DNA of 64,000 nt, from contig NC_079493.1 in NCBI RefSeq assembly GCF_030052815.1, positions 61,566,691-61,630,690 of the forward strand, read 5' to 3'. The number at the start of each line of letters is the position of its first letter. Within the stretch, counting starts at the first letter, position 1. Of the stretch, positions 58,982 through 64,000 are shown one piece after another. This stretch comes from Hevea brasiliensis. Its lineage: Eukaryota > Streptophyta > Magnoliopsida > Malpighiales > Euphorbiaceae. Below the pieces are notes generated by a model. It worked only from the letters and a program-made list of their open reading frames with translations, was not told the origin of the DNA and ran no database searches. The translations under genes and the position numbers were made by a program.

Positions 58982-60401
58982 AATAATATAACCAGAAATA
59001 ATATATACAAGTAAAGAAAGAAATAAATGATAATTCGGATACTCAAGAATCAATTTAATTTGGTATGGTATTTCTAGTATCAACGATCTTATATACTAGT
59101 TTGTTCCTCTTTGGAAGTGCTTAGTTTATAACTTTTCAAGAATACTAGCGGTATATAATTTATTCTATCGTATTGTATTTCAAGTCCTGCATTTCTGCAA
59201 TTTATATTTTTGTTATGTTTCTTTTGCTAATCTCTTTTGCTTATTCATTCAATACTTAATTTAATTGTCTCGATTTTCATTATACTTAACTTAACTTAGC
59301 CTGAATTGAATAATACTTTAATTGATCGCCCAAGTAACCTATACTAGACGCATCGATCGATAACGGGTCGTTGGCATGGACACCGCGTGCCTCGGGCGTC
59401 ATACCATGGGACGCAGAAGCGCCAACCACGTATGCACGATGGCTATGGCTAAGAGCCATGATATCACATAATCGGCATAAAAGCCATGAATACGGGCATA
59501 AAAGCCATGGATACGGGCATAAAGCCATGAATACAGCATAAAGCCTTTCCTTTCGCGATCGCTAAAACAATACCCTATTGGCGTGCCAAACTATCCAAAC
59601 TAATCTTGTTAGGTATACTAGGGCATTTGATACTTTAAAATATTAATATATTGTGCTTTATGACTTCATTATTTCATGATAAATTTCAATCATAATTCAT
59701 ACATTCATTTGATCATTTATATGATCACAATTCACATCAATTATTCTTTTATACCATTGTACTCAAAATACTTCTCCTCTTTACAATAATGAGAACTAAT
59801 GTCTCATTCATACATTAATATGGTTCATTTATTCATTCATTATTTTATTCATATTGATCACAATTCTAAACAATGGTTCACATGTACCATTGTATTCAAA
59901 ACATTTTTCCTTTTCTCATTTATACATTCAAGAATCTATTTATGTAATTACAAATTTTATATTTCAAGTTGAGTTATTAATATTTTATGAATTCCATTTG
60001 TGATGGGCATATATGCCCTAACTATCTATTCACATCAATTAGGTGACTTATTTTTCATGTTTCAAGTAATCCATGAATATTTCATGGATTTCAAATTTAT
60101 AGCCTAATTTCTTTTTAACAATTTTGACTAGGATGCATAGTCCATATTTGTCATACAATTCTAAGCATTTAAGCTTAGAATTGGTTCTAGGTCTTCATCT
60201 TAATTTACTAATCATTTTAATTACTATTCACCTTACTAGTCAACCAAAATGTTGACCTTTTTATACTTAATGGATATATTAATTCTAATTACACCAAGAT
60301 CCCACATTTTGAGTTTTACATTTACTAGTATTAATTGCCAATTGCAATTTAAAGTCCCCTAGATGCATTTCTAATTTCAAATTTTGAATTTCAAGTTTTG
60401 G

Positions 60402-60660
60402 TCACTATTCACCTCATTAGTCAACAAAAATGTTGACTTTTGCATAAACAATAGGTACATTGGTTTTAACACTCCCGATATACCACATTTTGCATTTAAA
60501 ACTTGTTGGAATCAATTACCAAATCCATTTCCAAGCTTATTTCAAGTTTTCATGTCACTATTCACTTCATTAGTCAACTAAAATGTTGACTTTTGCATAG
60601 AAAATATGTACATTGACTTTGGCACTTCAAACATACTACATTTTTCATTTAAAACTTGTT
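60402..60660. repeat. Direct repeat of about 146 bp in the E LTR
   Basis: The block starting TCACTATTCACCTCATTAG (60402) recurs from 60548 with TCACTATTCACTTCATTAG. Both contain ATGTTGACTTTTGCATA and AAACTTGTT. Family A LTRs have one copy (for example near 28068-28170). Confidence 0.8.
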
Positions 60661-62739
60661 TGTTTTGGTCACTTTCTCAAAGCTTAGGTCATTTTGGCAA
60701 AATTGCCAATTTTCGGTTTTGGTGCTCCAAAGTTGCACTGTTTCATTGGTCGATTTACTGTTGGAATTTGACAAAACTTCCTTCATAAAAAATGTTCCTT
60801 ATTTTGTCTAGTTGAATTTCTTTTTTTGAATCACTCCATTTGGAGTTTTGTATCTCAAGTTATGGCCAAAATAAGTTTACTGTTCACGTGCACTGTTCAT
60901 GCTGAGATTTTGGGTCTGGCAGATTTTTGGTCCAACTTTGGTCAGTAATTTGATCAAGTTAAGTTCATAATTTGGTCTAACTTTCTTCATATGAAATTTT
61001 CTACTATGCCTTAGGTTTCCATCGGTTCAAGAATCGCCTAAATCTGAGTTTTCTAGAGAGAGTTATAGTCCTCCAAACATTGCTGCTCAAATGAAAATCT
61101 GCAGAGTTGCAGGTTTGAACAGTAACTGTGACTGCCATTTGGGTTAGGTTCTGGTCATAATTTGGGGTAGGTTTCTTCATGAAAGTTGTTTGTCTATGTC
61201 TTAACTTGTTGCTGTAAAAATTTCAGGTCAATTGACCAAATCTACAGTGAGTTATGGCCAAATGAACAGTTACTGTTCATTTGGTCATTCTGCAGTCTTT
61301 GTTGTAGGGGATCCGGATTGGGGCCAAGTTTTGGTCCTCTTGCTTTGGTCTTTTGGGCATGGTTTCTTCAGCAAAAATGTGTCATTATAAGCCTAGTTTC
61401 ATGTCCAATTGGACCAACACAGCCCAAGTTATGGCTATGTAATTGGACTGAATTTTCAGTCCCTCTACTGCTGTCCTAGGGCAGCCTACATCTTCACTTT
61501 GCAATCCTATTTTTCAGTCCAATTCATGGTCAACATATCTAAAATGGTCACTAATTGACCACTAAAATGTCCATTACTCAATTCAAATGCCAAGTCCAAT
61601 TTTCACCCTTAAAACCCTAATTTCTCATTGCAATTCACCCATACACCTTAGTTACACACTTCCATTCATTATATATGTGTTTATACACTTTAAACATAAG
61701 CTCTAATTCATTCTAAGTCCATCATCAACACTCAATCCTATTCCTTCCTTAGGGAAGCTGAAATCCATGGTATGTATACACATGAATTTAGTCCATTTAA
61801 CTTACAATTTCATACTAAATTCAAGTCCTTAATATGGAAATAAAGGAATATTAGCATAAGTAAGCACTAACCTCACTTTAACCTCTTGTAGGGCAGATTT
61901 CTCCAAGCTAAAACTTCACTTTCCTTCCTTTTCTAGGCTGCCAAACACTTCCCAAGAGGTAGAGACAAGTTTTTAGTGAAGGGACTTAGGGTTTTATAGT
62001 GCAAATTCATGGGAAAATGGAAGTAATTAAAGAAAACTTCCATGGAGGGTTATGGAGGAGAGGATCACGTTTTGAAGAAGAAGATGGCTGCTTGTTTTTG
62101 GTCTTCCTTGGTCTTTATTTATCTCTTTTATTAATTAGTCAAATGGTTACTTAATTGTGATTGGTTATGGCTTTTAAATGACATCATCAAGATGTCATAA
62201 ATTGCTTTTTATTTCATTTTCCTTTTCTTTTATCCACTACTCATTTCCAATTTCATTTTTAGTAATGTTTATTCATATTTTATGTCATATTAATTATTTA
62301 CTTAACTGGACAAGTCGGCCAAAAATCACTTCTGAAGGCGAAATGACCAAAATGCCCTCCGTTTGGCTTAACGGGTCAAAATTGTCTGTACCGATTGTAA
62401 AATTTTTCTAAATATTTTCTTGGCATTCTAATGCCATAGGAACCTCAATAACCCTTCTCTGGAGTCCCAAAAATTATTTTATAATTTTTCCCCCGGGTCT
62501 AGGGCTCCTCGTTGCGAGAACCGCAACTTCCCTCCGGTTACCCATCGCTTGGGCATCGGCTCATTTAACTTGGTTGTATTTTATTTCTAAAATTTTTACT
62601 AAATTTTTCTTATTAATATTTGAGTTAATTTTGGTTCCTCGCTTTAGTTTAAATATTTTTCCGGACGTTCTAGCTGTCCGGACCGACACCGGTCACCGGC
62701 AATCAGGCGTGCGGAATTGCTACCGGGAGGATGTTACAA

Positions 62740-62751
62740 CTCTTCCCCTCT
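62740..62751 (-). other. Polypurine tract of element 4
   Basis: AGAGGGGAAGAG on the minus strand, identical to elements 1 and 2. Confidence 0.9.
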
Positions 62752-63076
62752 TATTTAAATTTCGTCCTCGAAATTTATCCAATGTAAATAGCCAAGGAGC
62801 TATTACCTCTTTATTTCTTTACCTTTCCGTGTTATCCTACTTCACTTTCTTTTTAATCTCAATCCTATCCTCAAACAGTTATGTACTCATCCTTTTTCAT
62901 CTTAAATACAGTCTCCTTCTCATCTCCATTCGCTATCTTATTGTCTCTTCACTCTCTTATTCCATACCTTAACCTAAAATAAACAGGAAATACAGATCTG
63001 CAATAGTGTCACCTCGACTCTTATGAATGCAATGCATGATATGCAATCTATCTAGGTCCAGAAACGCCTAAACCTT

Positions 63077-63088
63077 GCTCTGATACCA
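63077..63088 (-). other. Primer-binding site of element 4
   Basis: TGGTATCAGAGC on the minus strand, 4 bp from the right LTR. It equals the element 1 site and is complete, unlike the site of element 2. Confidence 0.93.
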
Positions 63089-63092
63089 CTAA

Positions 63093-64000
63093 TGTGACAC
63101 CCCTTACCCGACTACAGTGTAGCCGAGCAAGTTATGCCACTCAGTGTGCCGGAGCACTCTATTTTATCTGATTTCATTACAGTCCTTGATTTATTTATTC
63201 AAAAACTTTATTGAAGATTTACGCTATTTTTACTTTTATCAAAATCTAACTAAGTTGGAAATTTCAAAAAATTTAACGATAATCCGACAAAGTGTCGGCT
63301 GTAATTTGGACTAACAGTTCTTCTGAACCTGCCAAAGACAATTTCAATATATACTCAATTTCTCAAACTTAATAGTCTCAAAAATTTTCAAACATAATGT
63401 ATCTCAATGCGAGATCCAGTTTCTCGTAAATCTCATTAGATTTTCAATATCTCAATATTCACAAGTATAATCTCATTATAACTCAAATTCAATTCACATA
63501 CTAAAATACTTACTTTGAATAGCTTCCATAATTCATAGGTTAATTACATGAGTTTATTTTGTACAAGATATACAAATAATTTATAATGTGCTAGGAATGA
63601 ACAATATACATAACATGTATAAAATGAGCCCTATCTACATGCATTGCTGAGGAGGTGACAATCTTGAACTCTTCTGACACTTCTGCAGATCTGGGCTCCA
63701 AAAATCTCAGTCGACAGTCTCATGGTTTTACCTTGATCACTGCGAGGAAGCAATTCCATCGCGCTAAGCATTTCTGCTTAGTGGTGCAATAATATAACTG
63801 AAATAATATATACAAGTAAAGAAAGAAATAAATGATAATTCAGATACTCAAGAATCAATTTAATTTGGTATGGTATTTCTAGTATCAACGATCTTATATA
63901 CTAGTTTGTTCCTCTTTGGAAGTGCTTAGTTTATAACTTTTCAGTAATACTAGCAGGTATATAATTTATTCTATCTGTATTGTATTTCAAGTCTGTACGG
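63093..64000 (-). repeat. 5' LTR of element 4, first 908 bp (continues outside window)
   Basis: Matches 58289 onwards almost base for base outside CAG/CTG sites. It contains the hairpin module at 63742-63787 and a TATA-like box at 63790-63796 (minus). The rest lies beyond the window. Confidence 0.93.
63742..63787 (-). other. Two-hairpin module, family E
   Basis: In the LTR sense: stem CTAAGCA/TGCTTAG with loop GAAA, then GCGA and GGAA pairing with TTCC and TCGC around loop TTGC, with a single T bulge. Confidence 0.7.

Larger units (their letters stand above)
58289..62738 (-). repeat. 3' LTR of element 4 (family E, about 4.45 kb)
   Basis: On the minus strand it starts TGTAACATCCTCCCGG and ends GGGGTGTCACA. 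Its U3 part (about 61140-62738) matches family A closely, while the R and U5 part (58289-59100) matches family D, so the LTR is mosaic. It has the hairpin module at 58939-58981, a TATA-like box at 58984-58990 (minus), a near duplication of about 146 bp at 60402-60660, and a zone at 59330-59580 full of CG-rich strings unlike other copies. Confidence 0.92.
62739..63092 (-). other. Gene-less internal region of element 4
   Basis: From the PBS side the leader (63076 down to about 62975) keeps the family-A pattern, including GAGTCGAGGTGACACTA and GCAGATCTGT. The middle of about 180 bp has no match in the window and its only ATG (reverse of 62964) is followed by a stop after one codon. The last 45 bp (TTTCGAGGACGAAATTTAAA, then the polypurine tract) match family A again. 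Confidence 0.85.
58289..64000 (-). mobile_element. Element 4: non-autonomous LTR retrotransposon (family E), minus strand
   Basis: Left LTR 58289-62738 (the element's 3' LTR), internal region 62739-63092, right LTR from 63093 running out of the window. The internal region is 354 bp and holds a polypurine tract (62740-62751) and PBS (63077-63088) but no coding sequence. The leader next to the PBS and the about 45 bp before the polypurine tract match element 1. It is therefore a derivative relying on proteins made elsewhere, most plausibly by family A. ATTAA at 58284-58288 should be its target duplication; the other copy is outside the window. Confidence 0.9.

Noticed and set aside
59286..59528. 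80-residue ORF with repeated CPY-like units
   Set aside because: It lies in the zone of suspected consensus error in the element 4 LTR; the repeats reflect 'aagccatgaatacgg' repeats, not a protein.

Overview
The window is plant nuclear DNA made almost entirely of nested LTR retrotransposons and solo LTRs. I found no host gene, rRNA, tRNA gene or CRISPR. The kind of genome is shown by a Ty3/gypsy polyprotein that ends in a chromodomain (chromovirus, Tekay/Del-like), primer-binding sites matching initiator tRNA-Met, 3-4.5 kb LTRs starting TGTAACA or TGTNACA, an AT-rich background and a fragment of a plant RTE-type LINE. This suggests a repeat-rich eudicot and probably heterochromatin; the species cannot be fixed from the sequence. 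Family names A-E are mine.

Layout. Left block: a family-B2 LTR (1-3011, +) lies in an opposite-strand B2 LTR (3012-3422), which lies in a family-D LTR (3423-4833, resuming at 15922-16936). Full-length chromovirus element 1 (family A, +, 4834-15916, target duplication ACTTA) splits this D LTR. The D LTR in turn sits in the gag remnant of a family-C element (gag 16937-17558, PBS 17682-17693). The 5' LTR of that C element is stretched over 17699-48654 by later insertions: a D solo LTR (17775-21505, AAGAC), a D solo LTR in + (22099-25885, TTTGA) and a B1 solo LTR (26519-46992, GCAAA). The B1 LTR is itself split by chromovirus element 2 (family A, -, 26931-36570, CATTG), a B2 solo LTR (39188-42854, GGACA) and a B1 solo LTR in + (43197-46876, GTGTT).

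Right block: the 3' part of another LTR element with its 3' LTR (49718-51559), a 5'-truncated RTE LINE with an 11-bp target duplication (51835-52202), unassigned sequence, a B1 solo LTR (52521-56094, TAAGA), a B1 LTR start (56768-58288), and element 4 (58289 to the window end). Element 4 is non-autonomous: an LTR of about 4.45 kb, only 354 bp of internal DNA holding a PBS and a polypurine tract but no gene, then the second LTR.

Function. Only elements 1 and 2 encode proteins: gag, protease, reverse transcriptase, RNase H, integrase, chromodomain. Both polyproteins are interrupted as read. Both carry the same 75-bp phase-0 intron-like insert just after the integrase catalytic Glu. Element 4 keeps the leader, PBS, polypurine tract and U3 of family A, so family-A proteins could have mobilised it.

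Most interesting: (1) a two-hairpin module starting GCACCAC, just downstream of a TATA-like box, recurs in about 15 LTR copies of five families, with stems that change sequence but keep pairing; (2) near-identical repeat copies differ mainly at CAG/CTG triplets, as CG or base-order swaps, which looks like a consensus error at CHG-methylated sites and may account for many of the apparent lesions; (3) the integrase intron; (4) the gene-less element 4 with a mosaic LTR.
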